The notes beneath the pieces were generated by a model. It did not search any database, was not told where the DNA came from, and saw only the letters and a list, made by a program, of their open reading frames with translations. This document shows positions 32,491-41,676 of a stretch of 64,000 nucleotides of DNA, piece by piece; position 1 is the first letter of the stretch; each line of letters starts with the position of its first letter. This stretch comes from Porcincola intestinalis (lineage in GTDB: Bacteria; Bacillota; Clostridia; Lachnospirales; Lachnospiraceae). The position numbers and the translations under genes were made by a program. Location: positions 1 through 64,000 of the forward strand of contig NZ_VULZ01000015.1 of NCBI RefSeq assembly GCF_009696445.1, given 5' to 3'.

Positions 32491-33348
32491 TCAGAACAGT
32501 TTTTCGACAACTGCCTTTGATGTTCTGCGGTTGTTTTCGGCGGATTCCCTTCGCGTCTTCTGGTAATAGGCCTGAAACAGAATATCGATGATGTGGAGCT
32601 GGCTCATCTTCGCTCCCATGGAACCGCCCTCTAGCGGTCCTTCATTGGACCCGCAGATCAGCACGACATCCGCGTACTCTGTGAGCGGAGATTTCAGGAA
32701 ACGGGTGATCACAATGATTCTCGCCCCGGCCTCCTTCGCGATCTTCGCCACATAGACATTGTCCTTCGTCGCTCCCGAGTAGGATATGAAAAACAGCAGG
32801 TCTTCTGCGTCTGCCATGGATGCCGCCATGGCCTGCATGTGCGGATCCGTGATGGTGCGCACCTTCGGTGTGATCCGGAGGAACTTGTTGCGCGCTTCCT
32901 CCGCCGCAAGCAGGCTGTCACCGATCCCGAAAAACTGGACACTGCGGGACCGGATCATCAGATCCACTGCCGCATTGACTGTCTCCGGGCGCAGCAGCGC
33001 ATTCGTCTCCCGGATGGCATTGATATGAGTCTGCAGGATATCCGCGAACATCTGTCCTGTCGCAACCTTGCCGTTCCCGTCTGCAGACCCCTCATCAGAC
33101 TCCGGCTCCTCCGGCGTCGTGCTCAGAGAAAGCTTCATCTTGAATTCCTGATATCCCTTCGCTCCGACCTTCCGGCAGAACCGGTGGATGCTCGCCTCCG
33201 CGACACCGCATTCCTCCGCGAGCTCCGTGATCGACATGAACAGAACGCCGCCCGGCTTTTTCAGGATATAGTCGGCAATCTTCCGCTCCGTCTTCGTGTA
33301 CTGGTTGTATGAAAGGCTGATCTCCGTCAGCAGGCTGGATCCTTGCAT
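32491..33348 (-). CDS. RpiR-family transcriptional regulator (probable nan repressor)
   Basis: A protein of 285 residues, the normal RpiR size, from the ATG at 33348 with GAGGAA upstream; the longer frame to 33522 is not supported. The N-terminal HTH_6 domain shows YNQYTKTERKIADYIL and VAEASIHRFCRKVGAKGYQEF. The C-terminal SIS domain (VQFFGIGDSLLAAEEA, FISYSGATKDN) would bind a phosphosugar, such as ManNAc-6-phosphate or GlcNAc-6-phosphate in known NanR proteins of this family. Position points to the nan operon as its target. Confidence 0.88.
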   Translation of the reverse strand: MQGSSLLTEISLSYNQYTKTERKIADYILKKPGGVLFMSITELAEECGVAEASIHRFCRKVGAKGYQEFKMKLSLSTTPEEPESDEGSADGNGKVATGQMFADILQTHINAIRETNALLRPETVNAAVDLMIRSRSVQFFGIGDSLLAAEEARNKFLRITPKVRTITDPHMQAMAASMADAEDLLFFISYSGATKDNVYVAKIAKEAGARIIVITRFLKSPLTEYADVVLICGSNEGPLEGGSMGAKMSQLHIIDILFQAYYQKTRRESAENNRRTSKAVVEKLF

Positions 33349-33562
33349 ATGGTTCTTCCTCGTGGCAGTTTCCCCCTCACCCGGCCAGTCCGCCTCATCC
33401 TTCATCTGTCGGATCAGCTTCCGGCGCCCTTGCCGGATGAAAATATCATCTTCAGTATAGCACCTTCTGCCGCCGCTCCGCATCAGAACAGCTCCGGTTC
33501 CGCCTCCAGCACCATTCTGCACCGCCGCGGTCTTTTTTCACTTCCCGCACCAGAACGGCCTG

Positions 33563-34315
33563 TCAGCCTGCCGCCATCACCATACTGCGGATATACTTCT
33601 TCACCGCCTTCGACGCATACCGGCTGTAATGCTTGAGATCATAGCCGCCCCGTCTTTTCTGAAACCCTCTTCCATCCTTGCGCGGCCGGTCAAGGCCTCT
33701 CCTCTCCAGATACTCTCCTGCGTCAATGTATATGTCCGGAAAGTTCTTCTTCAGCGCACGGTTCATGTAATGCATGTTTCCTCTTGAATAGGGCTTCCGC
33801 TCGGCAGCCGGGAATATGCTTGCCACATAGAACTTCCGGTTCGGATAGGCACGCATCCATTTCTGATACTCCTTTACGACCCTCTTCGCGTTGCTTGAAA
33901 CCCGGGAGCAGCCATTGCAGCCAAAGTTCAGGACGATCTTTGCATTCGGATAGGTCTTCAGCGCGTCGCGAAGATATTTCCCAAGCTGTCCGCAACGGCT
34001 GTAGTTTTTGTTGTATCGAAGTTCGCCGATCGATGCTCCATCGCGATAGATCAGCCCATCCCGCTTGTCCTTCACATGGTGGAGATCGTAAAACCATGTC
34101 CTGGAATCTCCGACATACAGGATAATATCACTCCGTTTCCTGTCAACCGACGGCCTTCTGTAAGCCGGATCCTTGTAATTTGCCTCTGCAACCCCTGAAA
34201 AGAGCAGGCAGACAGCCATCAGCATCACAGCGCACAGAACCGGCCGGAGCTTAGCGAGCCTGCCTCCGGATATCCCTTCCTGTTTCATCACCCACCTGTT
34301 TCTTTCCATCCTCAT
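33563..34315 (-). CDS. Secreted SGNH/GDSL-type hydrolase-like protein
   Basis: About 250 residues. The N-terminus is basic, then a hydrophobic signal (VLCAVMLMAVCLLFSGVAEA). The mature part begins like an SGNH hydrolase: ILYVGDSRTWFYD (nucleophile Ser in GDS), a later Gly, GCNGCSR (Asn), and GGYDLKHYSRYA (Asp and His). The spacing fits SGNH blocks I, III and V. It is rich in Arg, Lys and Tyr. The ATG at 34315 has AGGAAAG upstream; the signal could also start at later Mets. Substrate unknown. Deacetylation of sialic acid or wall sugars is possible, given the nan genes nearby, but unproven. Confidence 0.65.
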   Translation of the reverse strand: MRMERNRWVMKQEGISGGRLAKLRPVLCAVMLMAVCLLFSGVAEANYKDPAYRRPSVDRKRSDIILYVGDSRTWFYDLHHVKDKRDGLIYRDGASIGELRYNKNYSRCGQLGKYLRDALKTYPNAKIVLNFGCNGCSRVSSNAKRVVKEYQKWMRAYPNRKFYVASIFPAAERKPYSRGNMHYMNRALKKNFPDIYIDAGEYLERRGLDRPRKDGRGFQKRRGGYDLKHYSRYASKAVKKYIRSMVMAAG

Positions 34316-34435
34316 CCCACGCTTTCCTGCCACCTGTTATTTTCACTCAAGTTTCGGCCATTATGCAGGCATTTATTTGAACAACTTCAATCCTGCAACG
34401 CAGCCCGCCGGTCGTCAAGCCCCGCATGTCATCGA

Positions 34436-35266
34436 TCAGTCACCGCGCTTCTGGCTGCATATTCCCGGAACGGCTGCGCAATCCGCCTCCATTTCCCGGA
34501 GAAATGCCCCCACAGCGTCTGTGACAACCTCCAGGTGACGGTCATAGCAGTGATCATCGCCCGGCACCGGCACCAGTCTGGCATTATGGTACCGTCTGGC
34601 CGCATCCTCGGCATACCTGTATGGAACCGTCTCATCCTCGGTCCCGTGGATGATCAGCACCGGTTTCCGAAACCCATCGATTGCCTGCTCGACCGGAAGG
34701 ACTCTTCCGGTTCGAACATAATTGCCTGTCACATACTTTCCCTCTGTGATCTTCACACGATCCGGAATGAACGCGGGATCGAACTTCTCCGCAAAGACCT
34801 CCCCCTTCCGGCAGGCATCCCGGATCATAATCGCCGGGGAAAGGGGGATAATCGCCTTCAGCTGATCTTCCTTGAGCGCTGCGGCAAGCATCACTGCGAG
34901 CCCGCCCTGTGAATGGCCGGTCAGATACAGACTGCCGGCAAACGGAAGGCTCCGGGCATAATCGATGATGTACAGAAGCTCTCCCACCCACTCCAGCAGG
35001 TTGTGATTCAGAAAGTCTCCATCCGTTTTCCCATGTCCGTAAAGCTCCACCCGGAGCGCCGCGGCTCCTGCCTGCAGGACAGCCTGCGTCACCGCAGTGA
35101 TGTGGCGCTCCTCCATGTGTCCCGTCAGGCCATGAACGACAATCACCAGCGGAATCCGCACAGCTCCTGGCTGCATCACCTTCTCAACTGTCCGGTCACC
35201 CGGAATCGCCAGCTTCGCGTGGATCCGAAACCCATCCTTGTCAATGTAGAATTCTTTTTCGTCCAT
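34436..35266 (-). CDS. Alpha/beta hydrolase (esterase/peptidase type)
   Basis: A protein of 276 residues. The fold shows IVVHGLTGH (oxyanion region), LYLTGHSQGGLAVM with nucleophile Ser, LIIHGTEDETVPY with the acid Asp, and GDDHCYDRH with the catalytic His. It resembles the cinnamoyl/feruloyl esterase-like group of gut Clostridia. No signal peptide, so cytosolic. Its ATG lies 5 bases past the stop of the transporter gene, without a good SD, so translation is probably coupled. This suggests that the transporter imports a substrate linked to the hydrolase (inference). Confidence 0.85.
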   Translation of the reverse strand: MDEKEFYIDKDGFRIHAKLAIPGDRTVEKVMQPGAVRIPLVIVVHGLTGHMEERHITAVTQAVLQAGAAALRVELYGHGKTDGDFLNHNLLEWVGELLYIIDYARSLPFAGSLYLTGHSQGGLAVMLAAALKEDQLKAIIPLSPAIMIRDACRKGEVFAEKFDPAFIPDRVKITEGKYVTGNYVRTGRVLPVEQAIDGFRKPVLIIHGTEDETVPYRYAEDAARRYHNARLVPVPGDDHCYDRHLEVVTDAVGAFLREMEADCAAVPGICSQKRGD

Positions 35267-35271
35267 GACGT

Positions 35272-36633
35272 TTAAACCAGTCCCATCACAAATACAATTC
35301 CGAACAGCATCGGCAGAATCCAGGTCAGATAGAAGCGCATCCAGCCCCTGACCTTCAGCCCCTTCCCGGTATTCGCCTCTGCCATAAATGCCTTCCAGCC
35401 CCAGCCGGCCTTCCTTGTGCAGAAGATGCAGAACGTCAGAGAGCCAAGCGGCAGCACCAGGTTCGAGACGATGAAATCCTCCAGGTCCATGAAGGTCGAG
35501 CTGCCGCCCATCGGATGCACGCCCGCAAGCAGATTCGGCCCGAAGGCACAGGGTGTCGCCAGCAGAAGCATCAGGGCACCGTTCAGAAGGCTGGCCTTCT
35601 TCCTGCTGAAGCCCGTTAAATCCATGAACATCGCAATGATGTTTTCAAATACCCCGATCACGGTCGAGAACGCCGCAAATGTCATGAATACAAAGAACAG
35701 TGCGCCCCACAGGCGTCCCATCGCCATATGGTTGAATATATTCGGCAGTGTCTTGAAGATCAGCGCCGGTCCTGAATCCGGGCGTACACCGTATGCAAAG
35801 CAGGCCGGAAAGATGATCAGACCGGAGGTAAATGCTACAAAGGTGTCCAGCGCTGCGACGTTGACAGACTCTCCCAGAAGTGCATGATCCTTCCCGATAT
35901 AGCTCCCGAAGATCGCCATTCCGCCCATGCCGATCGACAGGGTGAAGAACGCCTGGTTCATCGCATTCTGGATCACATTCCAGATGCCGGCGCGGCGGAT
36001 TTCCGCCATGTTCGGCGTCAGGTAAAACAGTAGACCTTCCCGTCCTCCCTGCATAAAGATGGAGTGAACCGCCAGCACGACCATGATCAGCAGAAGCGCG
36101 ATCATCATCCCCTTCGTAATCTTCTCCACCCCTTTCTGAAGCCCGAGACTCAGGATGAAGAATCCGATGATGACCGAGACCGCCATGAAGCCCCACTGCC
36201 TCAGAGGGCTTGCCATCATCTGGTCGAACTGTTCCGACACGCCCTCGGCATCGAGTCCCTCGAACGTCCCCGTAGCCGTTGCGAAGAAGTACTGCAGCAT
36301 CCATCCGCAGACGACCGTATAAAACATCATCAGAATATAGTTGCCTGCAAATGCAGCATATCCGTGGATATGCCACTTGCTGCCCTTCGGCTCCAGAACC
36401 TTGTACATCTTCACCGGACTCTTCTGTGCCGCCCGTCCCATTGCGAATTCCATCGTCATCACCGGCACACCCATCAGAAGCAGAAATACCAGATAAATCA
36501 GGACAAATGCGCCTCCGCCGTACTGCCCGACCAGCCACGGGAACTTCCATACATTCCCGATCCCGATAGCGCAGCCCGCCGACAGCAGGATAAAGCCCAG
36601 CCGGCTTCCAAGATGTTCTCTTTGATTCTCCAT
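35272..36633 (-). CDS. Sodium-dependent transporter of the NSS (SNF) family
   Basis: A protein of 453 residues from the ATG at 36633 with GAGGAGCG upstream. It opens with the NSS signature RLGFILLSAGCAIGIGNVWK (unwound TM1, sodium and substrate sites), then FPWLVGQYGGGAFVLIYLVF, and eleven or twelve membrane segments. NSS transporters of the LeuT/MhsT type import amino acids or related compounds with sodium. The substrate cannot be told from sequence here. Use of a sodium gradient fits with the K+-dependent membrane pyrophosphatase encoded nearby. Confidence 0.9.
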   Translation of the reverse strand: MENQREHLGSRLGFILLSAGCAIGIGNVWKFPWLVGQYGGGAFVLIYLVFLLLMGVPVMTMEFAMGRAAQKSPVKMYKVLEPKGSKWHIHGYAAFAGNYILMMFYTVVCGWMLQYFFATATGTFEGLDAEGVSEQFDQMMASPLRQWGFMAVSVIIGFFILSLGLQKGVEKITKGMMIALLLIMVVLAVHSIFMQGGREGLLFYLTPNMAEIRRAGIWNVIQNAMNQAFFTLSIGMGGMAIFGSYIGKDHALLGESVNVAALDTFVAFTSGLIIFPACFAYGVRPDSGPALIFKTLPNIFNHMAMGRLWGALFFVFMTFAAFSTVIGVFENIIAMFMDLTGFSRKKASLLNGALMLLLATPCAFGPNLLAGVHPMGGSSTFMDLEDFIVSNLVLPLGSLTFCIFCTRKAGWGWKAFMAEANTGKGLKVRGWMRFYLTWILPMLFGIVFVMGLV

Positions 36634-36655
36634 GATGTCAAAACGCTCCTCAAGC

Positions 36656-36683
36656 AAAATATACAAGAAACTGTTCTTGTCAA
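36656..36683 (-). promoter_or_regulatory. Promoter of the NSS transporter operon with a palindrome in the spacer
   Basis: On the minus strand TTGACA (36683-36678) and TATTTT (36661-36656) are 16 bases apart. Between them lies ACAAGAA-ACTG-TTCTTGT (36663-36680), a perfect 7-bp inverted repeat placed like a repressor site. The regulator is unknown. I see no other feature in the divergent region 36634-36943 except the fliB ribosome site. Confidence 0.5.
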
Positions 36684-36943
36684 CTGTCAGATTGGTCAAT
36701 TATACAACAGTTTTCCATTCTTGTCCCGGAATCATCAGTTGAGCCTTGAACTTCATGACCCAAATTCATGATCCGAAATCCATGTACCGGAAACAGTTGA
36801 AATCCTTGCCCGTGGGGATATGATGATATGAGTGTCTAAAGTACCTTTTGCCACTCATTTATGATTACACGTGGTTTCGCTGCTCTTAAGCTCCCACCAC
36901 GCTGCCACATTCGGCATTCTCATACATCTGAGGAGACAACACC

Positions 36944-38071
36944 ATGACCTACGATTACCCTTCATACTACAGCCAGTTTCACTGCATCGGCGGAAGCTGC
37001 CCCGACAGCTGCTGCATCGGCTGGGAAGTAGACATCGATGAGGAGACCTGCGACTACTACAAGTCCCTGAAAGGACCCTTCGGAGACAGACTTCGCGCCC
37101 ACATCAAAGAGGACGGAACCGACCGGTACTTCCCCCTGTGCGAAGACGGCCGATGTCCATTTCTGAACCGGGAGAACCTCTGCGACATCATCACGCAGCT
37201 TGGAGAGGAGAGCCTCGCGCAGGTCTGCATGGAATATCCGAGGTACTTTCTCGAGGAGGGCGGATTTGAGCAGATCGACCTGTCCCTGTCCTGCATGGAA
37301 CTGGGGCGGATCTTCTTTGAAGACCCCGATCCCATCGAATACATCCGTGAGGAAATGCCCGACACGGATGCAGACGCAGAGCCCATACCGGATACGGCAC
37401 CGGATGGCCGCCTGGCGCATGTTCTCGATATCCGGGACGACTGCATCGCCATCCTGGAAGATAGAAGCCGCACACTGGCCGATCGTTTTCTTGAAGTTCT
37501 GCGCCTGTATGGCCCGGGATACAGTCACAGTGAAAGTCCGGACGCGCAGAACAGCCCGAAGAATACAGCCTGCGGCGGAGATCAGACAGACGGTTTCCGG
37601 CTGACTCGTCTCCCGGCACTGCCGGAGCAGATGTCCCGGCTGGAGATTCTGGACGACCGGTGGACCGACATGCTCGCCGGGATGAACCGGCAGGTCTCTG
37701 AACTTCCGGATGGATCGCTTCCGGATGTCACGATCCCGGAATTCATCGGGCAGCCTCTCCTGTGGGAGGAGCTGTCGCAAAGCACTCATGGAAAACTGAC
37801 GGTCTGGTTTGAAAAGCTCGGCTGCTACTTCTGCTTCCGCTATATCACCGACTCTTACTTCCAGCCAGCCCAATATACAGATGCTGAAAAGGTGGCATCC
37901 GCCATCCATTTTTGTGCAAAATCCGTCTGCTTTCTGTATCTGATGTGCATCTCCAGATACCTCAAAAACGGCAAACACTTCGAAATCCAGGACGTCATCG
38001 ATCTCGCCCATCTCTACTCCAGAGAAGTCGAGCACAGCGACGAGAATGTAGAATATCTGAAAAACTGCTGA
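36944..38071 (+). CDS. fliB: Flagellin lysine-N-methylase (FliB) family protein
   Basis: A protein of 375 residues. The N-terminal Cys cluster HCIGGSCPDSCCIGWEVDID and the following CEDGRCPFLNRENLCDI and CMEYPRYF are the hallmarks of FliB, thought to bind an iron-sulfur cluster. FliB methylates surface lysines of flagellin in Salmonella. No flagellar gene is in the window, so the target here is unknown. Two low-complexity segments (about 138-165 and 205-230) interrupt the fold. GAGGAGAC precedes the ATG. It is a single gene with a shared terminator. Confidence 0.85.
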   Translation: MTYDYPSYYSQFHCIGGSCPDSCCIGWEVDIDEETCDYYKSLKGPFGDRLRAHIKEDGTDRYFPLCEDGRCPFLNRENLCDIITQLGEESLAQVCMEYPRYFLEEGGFEQIDLSLSCMELGRIFFEDPDPIEYIREEMPDTDADAEPIPDTAPDGRLAHVLDIRDDCIAILEDRSRTLADRFLEVLRLYGPGYSHSESPDAQNSPKNTACGGDQTDGFRLTRLPALPEQMSRLEILDDRWTDMLAGMNRQVSELPDGSLPDVTIPEFIGQPLLWEELSQSTHGKLTVWFEKLGCYFCFRYITDSYFQPAQYTDAEKVASAIHFCAKSVCFLYLMCISRYLKNGKHFEIQDVIDLAHLYSREVEHSDENVEYLKNC

Positions 38072-38104
38072 ATCACCCGATGATAAGCGGACGCCGTCAA
38101 AAAA

Positions 38105-38126
38105 GGAGTGGCAAACATGCCACTCC
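38105..38126. terminator. Bidirectional terminator between fliB and rubrerythrin
   Basis: GGAGTGGCA (38105-38113) pairs with TGCCACTCC (38118-38126) around AACA. AAAAAA precedes it and TTT follows, so it can stop transcription from both convergent genes. Confidence 0.85.
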
Positions 38127-38170
38127 TTTCCGTTTTATCCTGTTCTGTTCAGCCGCTGACTCTGAGCATC

Positions 38171-38713
38171 TCAGCCAAAGTATCTCTTCAGCAGTCCGGC
38201 GAATGCACGGCCATGTCTTGCCTCATCGCGAGCCATCTCATGGACAGTGTCATGGATTGCGTCAAGGTTCAGTGCCTTCGCTCTCTTCGCCAGATCCGTC
38301 TTGCCTGCGGTCGCGCCGTTCTCAGCATCCACTCTCAGCTGAAGATTCTTCTTGGTGGAGTCTGTTACCACCTCACCGAGCAGCTCTGCGAATCTGGATG
38401 CATGATCAGCTTCCTCAAATGCTGCCTGACGATAGTACATGCCGATCTCCGGATAGCCCTCACGCATCGCGACACGGCTCATTGCCAGGTACATGCCAAC
38501 CTCAGAGCACTCACCGTTGAAGTTCGCACGAAGATCTTCCTTGATGTCATCCGGTACATCGGAAGCAACACCGACAACATGCTCAGCTGCCCATGTCATC
38601 TCCTCTTCCTGCTTTCTGAACTTGGAAGCCGGAGCGCCGCAGACCGGGCACTTCTCCGGTGCAGTCTCACCCTCATAAACGTAACCACAGACATTACATA
38701 CCCACTTTGCCAT
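38171..38713 (-). CDS. Reverse rubrerythrin (NADH peroxidase-type)
   Basis: A protein of 180 residues with the rubredoxin domain first (Cys6, Cys9, Cys22, Cys25: CNVCGYVY and CPVCGAP) and the di-iron four-helix domain after it ([31 protein letters not shown] supply Glu and His ligands). This domain order defines reverse rubrerythrins, which reduce hydrogen peroxide and oxygen in clostridia. AGGAGG precedes the ATG. It lies 39 bases downstream of the PerR-like gene, so the two form an operon. Confidence 0.93.
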   Translation of the reverse strand: MAKWVCNVCGYVYEGETAPEKCPVCGAPASKFRKQEEEMTWAAEHVVGVASDVPDDIKEDLRANFNGECSEVGMYLAMSRVAMREGYPEIGMYYRQAAFEEADHASRFAELLGEVVTDSTKKNLQLRVDAENGATAGKTDLAKRAKALNLDAIHDTVHEMARDEARHGRAFAGLLKRYFG

Positions 38714-38752
38714 AATTCAAAATCCTCCTGATTATCCACTGTTTTCCCCGGT

Positions 38753-39223
38753 TCATGCCGGGAAGTCAACCTCTGTTTCCTGAATTGCTGTCTTCCTGTC
38801 AGATGTCTCCGCTGAGCTGAGCTTTTCTTTTTCTTCTTTCTTCAGGCATTCGCCGCAGACCCCGTAGAACAGGATGCTGCAATCCTCAATCCGCCCGTCA
38901 AACTGATCTGCTGCCAGCAGTTTGATCTTGCTGCAGTCGATAAAATCATTCATATCGAGTACATTCCCGCAGCACCTGCAGATAAAGTGATTGTGCGGAT
39001 GCGTGTCACCGTCGTAGTGTTCCGCCCCTGTTCCTGTTGTGATCTTCTTGGCTTCCCCAAGCTCAACCAGCAGCGACAGATTCCGGTAAACCGTCCCGAG
39101 ACTGATATTCGGATAAACATTCCGGATATCCTTGTAGATCATGTCCGCCGTCGGGTGATCTTTCCGGTGCCGAAGATTCTCGGCGATCGCGTCTCTCTGA
39201 CGACTATGCTTCAGCCCTGCCAT
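38753..39223 (-). CDS. perR: Fur-family regulator, PerR-like
   Basis: A protein of 156 residues. The winged helix (HPTADMIYKDIRNVYPNISL, GTVYRNLSLL) and structural zinc site (Cys82/Cys85 and Cys123/Cys126) are conserved. The metal region EHYDGDTHPHNHFIC has the Asp and His pattern of PerR, the peroxide sensor, though Fur cannot be fully excluded. It carries a charged C-terminal extension past residue 128. Co-transcription with reverse rubrerythrin supports a peroxide-response role. AAGGATGTG precedes the ATG. Confidence 0.85.
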   Translation of the reverse strand: MAGLKHSRQRDAIAENLRHRKDHPTADMIYKDIRNVYPNISLGTVYRNLSLLVELGEAKKITTGTGAEHYDGDTHPHNHFICRCCGNVLDMNDFIDCSKIKLLAADQFDGRIEDCSILFYGVCGECLKKEEKEKLSSAETSDRKTAIQETEVDFPA

Positions 39224-39267
39224 ATGTCACATCCTTTCCTTCGTAACGATCATTCCTTTGAATCAGG

Positions 39268-39281
39268 AATCATTATCATTA
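39268..39281. promoter_or_regulatory. Possible Fur/PerR box
   Basis: AATCATTATCATTA, in reverse TAATGATAATGATT, resembles the GATAATGAT core of Fur-type boxes. It lies about 45 bases before the perR start, which suits autoregulation of the perR-rubrerythrin operon. Confidence 0.45.
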
Positions 39282-39337
39282 CTGAAGTTAATATAGCCCT
39301 CCCTCAGTCATTTGTCAACACCTATTTTTAAGAATCT

Positions 39338-41515
39338 TTATCTGATCATCCGCCCGAGCAGGTTATACTGCGCAAAGACCGGCACAATCACAAGTGACAC
39401 CGTCGATATGATTTTGATGAAGATATCCAGGCAGGGCCCGACCGTATCCTTCAGCGGGTCTCCGACCGTGTCACCGACAACTGCCGCGTCATGTGCGGGC
39501 GTATTCTTCGCTGCCCCCTTAACGCCGCCGATTTCGATGTACTTCTTGCCGTTGTCCCATGCACCGCCCGCATTCCCGCAATAGATAGCAATCATGATGG
39601 CACTCAGCGTTGCCCCGATAATCAGCCCGCCGACAAACTGCGGCCCGAACAGGAAGCCGCAGGCAACCGGTACCAGGATCGCGAGAAATGAAGGCAGCTT
39701 CATCTCCCCGATCGCCCCTTTGGAGGAGATGCTGATGCAGGTCCGGTAGTCCGGCTTCTCGGTTCCATTCAGAATTCCGGGACGCTGCCGGAACTGGCGC
39801 CGGACTTCATCAACCATCTTTCCGGCCGCCTTTGCGACCGCATCGATCAACATGCCCGAGAACAGGTACGGCAGCGCAGCACCTGCGACAGCGCCGGCCA
39901 GCACCATCGGCTGCATCATATTGAGAACCAGATCTGTCCCGGCGTCGTTGAACGAGTACAGATACGAAATCATCAGCGCCATGGCTGCCAGGGCACCGGA
40001 CCCGATCGCGAACCCTTTCCCGATCGCTGCCGTCGTATTGCCGACAGCGTCAAGCGTATCCGTAATCCGTCGGACATCCGGATCCAGGCCGCTCATTTCC
40101 GCGATGCCGCCTGCATTGTCGGAGATCGGCCCGTATGTATCGACCGAAACGGTCGCGGTGACAAATGACAGCATCCCCATCGCCGACATCGCAATGCCGT
40201 ACATCCCGCAGACCGCGTAGCTGATCACAATCGCTGCCGCAAGGATGATGCAGGGTGCCATACAGGAACGCATCCCGAGCGCCATCCCGGATGTGATGGT
40301 CAGCGCCGGTCCCTCCTTCGAGGCATTCGCCAGCTTCTGCGTCGGCTTGTATGCCGCAGAAGTATAATATTCCGCCAGCATCCCGATCACAACGCCCGCC
40401 GCAATCCCGGCTGCCGAGGCAACCCACGGCGACAGCGCGCCGGCAGAAAACCCAAGCGCCGCTTCGAGAACCGTCATATCCTCATTTCGGAAAAGGAAAA
40501 AAGAGACCAGAAGCCCGAGCAAGATGGTCGCGCCTGCCGCCACATAGGTCGCCCCGTTCAGATCCCGGTGCGGATCAGCGGACATTTTTTTCTTGAAGAG
40601 CAGGCTTGCGATCCCGATGCAGCAGGAAATGAGTCCCACGGACACAAAGATCAGCGGAAACAGAATGCACTTGTCCAGCTGCTGCCTGGTCATGCCGGTG
40701 CCGAGTGCCTCAGACTGCAGGAACATGTGGTAGGCCAGAATGATGCCCGAGCAGATCGCCCCGACATAGCTCTCCAGCAGATCGGAACCTAGTCCTGCGA
40801 CATCCCCGACGTTATCGCCTACATTGTCCGCGATCGTCGCCGGATTGCGCGGGTCATCCTCCGCAATATGCGCCTCCGTTTTTCCGACAAGATCGGCGCC
40901 CATGTCTGCCGCCTTGGTGTAGATCCCGCCGCCGACACGGTTGAACATCGCAACGATCGAGCAGCCCAGCGCGTAGCCGGACAACGTCATGGTAAATGGA
41001 ATGAACCGAAGTCCCAGAAAGTTGACATGGGAAGCCTCCGTAACATGAAGCTGTCCCATGCCGAGGCCAAAGATAAGATAGACGAAGAACAATCCGAGAA
41101 GGGCAAATCCGCCGACACAGAGTCCCATGACGGAGCCGCCGCGAAATGCAACCTTCACGGTCGCGCCAATGTCCTTTGTCGATCTGGCGCGCTCCGATAC
41201 GCGGACATTGGCATAGGTGGCTATCTTCATGCCGATAAAACCGGCCAGGCTCGACATCGCTGCCCCGATCGCCAGGGCAGCGCCAGCCTGCCACATCGTG
41301 AGGATCCCGATCACGGCCGCCACGATGACAATCACGAAAAACAGAACCTTGTACTCATACGATATAAACGCAGCTGCTCCCGCCCGGATGGCAGACGCAA
41401 TCTCCCGCATCTGCCCGTCCCCCTCCGGCAGCTTTTTCACCCCGAAGAAATTGAACACCGCAAAACATAACGCCAGAATCGATGCAAACAAGACGAGAAT
41501 CATCAGCAGCTGCAT
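39338..41515 (-). CDS. hppA: K+-stimulated membrane-bound pyrophosphatase
   Basis: A protein of 725 residues from the ATG at 41515, which follows GGAGGTG. About 16 membrane segments. The substrate loop shows DNVGDNVGDVAGLGSDLLES, and the later acidic motifs VVGDTVGDPLKDT are present. GNTTAAIGKGFAIGSGALAA has Ala where K+-independent enzymes have Lys, so it is the K+-dependent type, which pumps sodium, protons or both using PPi. It could supply the sodium gradient for the NSS transporter. It is a single gene upstream of perR on the same strand. Confidence 0.95.
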   Translation of the reverse strand: MQLLMILVLFASILALCFAVFNFFGVKKLPEGDGQMREIASAIRAGAAAFISYEYKVLFFVIVIVAAVIGILTMWQAGAALAIGAAMSSLAGFIGMKIATYANVRVSERARSTKDIGATVKVAFRGGSVMGLCVGGFALLGLFFVYLIFGLGMGQLHVTEASHVNFLGLRFIPFTMTLSGYALGCSIVAMFNRVGGGIYTKAADMGADLVGKTEAHIAEDDPRNPATIADNVGDNVGDVAGLGSDLLESYVGAICSGIILAYHMFLQSEALGTGMTRQQLDKCILFPLIFVSVGLISCCIGIASLLFKKKMSADPHRDLNGATYVAAGATILLGLLVSFFLFRNEDMTVLEAALGFSAGALSPWVASAAGIAAGVVIGMLAEYYTSAAYKPTQKLANASKEGPALTITSGMALGMRSCMAPCIILAAAIVISYAVCGMYGIAMSAMGMLSFVTATVSVDTYGPISDNAGGIAEMSGLDPDVRRITDTLDAVGNTTAAIGKGFAIGSGALAAMALMISYLYSFNDAGTDLVLNMMQPMVLAGAVAGAALPYLFSGMLIDAVAKAAGKMVDEVRRQFRQRPGILNGTEKPDYRTCISISSKGAIGEMKLPSFLAILVPVACGFLFGPQFVGGLIIGATLSAIMIAIYCGNAGGAWDNGKKYIEIGGVKGAAKNTPAHDAAVVGDTVGDPLKDTVGPCLDIFIKIISTVSLVIVPVFAQYNLLGRMIR

Positions 41516-41676
41516 AAGCACACCTCCGTTCAGTTTTCATATACTGCTTTTCATTCTTCGATCCGGTAACCATTTCTTTCATTCTAACATCCGCAAATAT
41601 ACGATGCCCTCGAAAAGCTGAACAAAATTTAGTCTGATTTATTATCCATTCTGCTAAATTAAGAGGAGCGCAAAAA

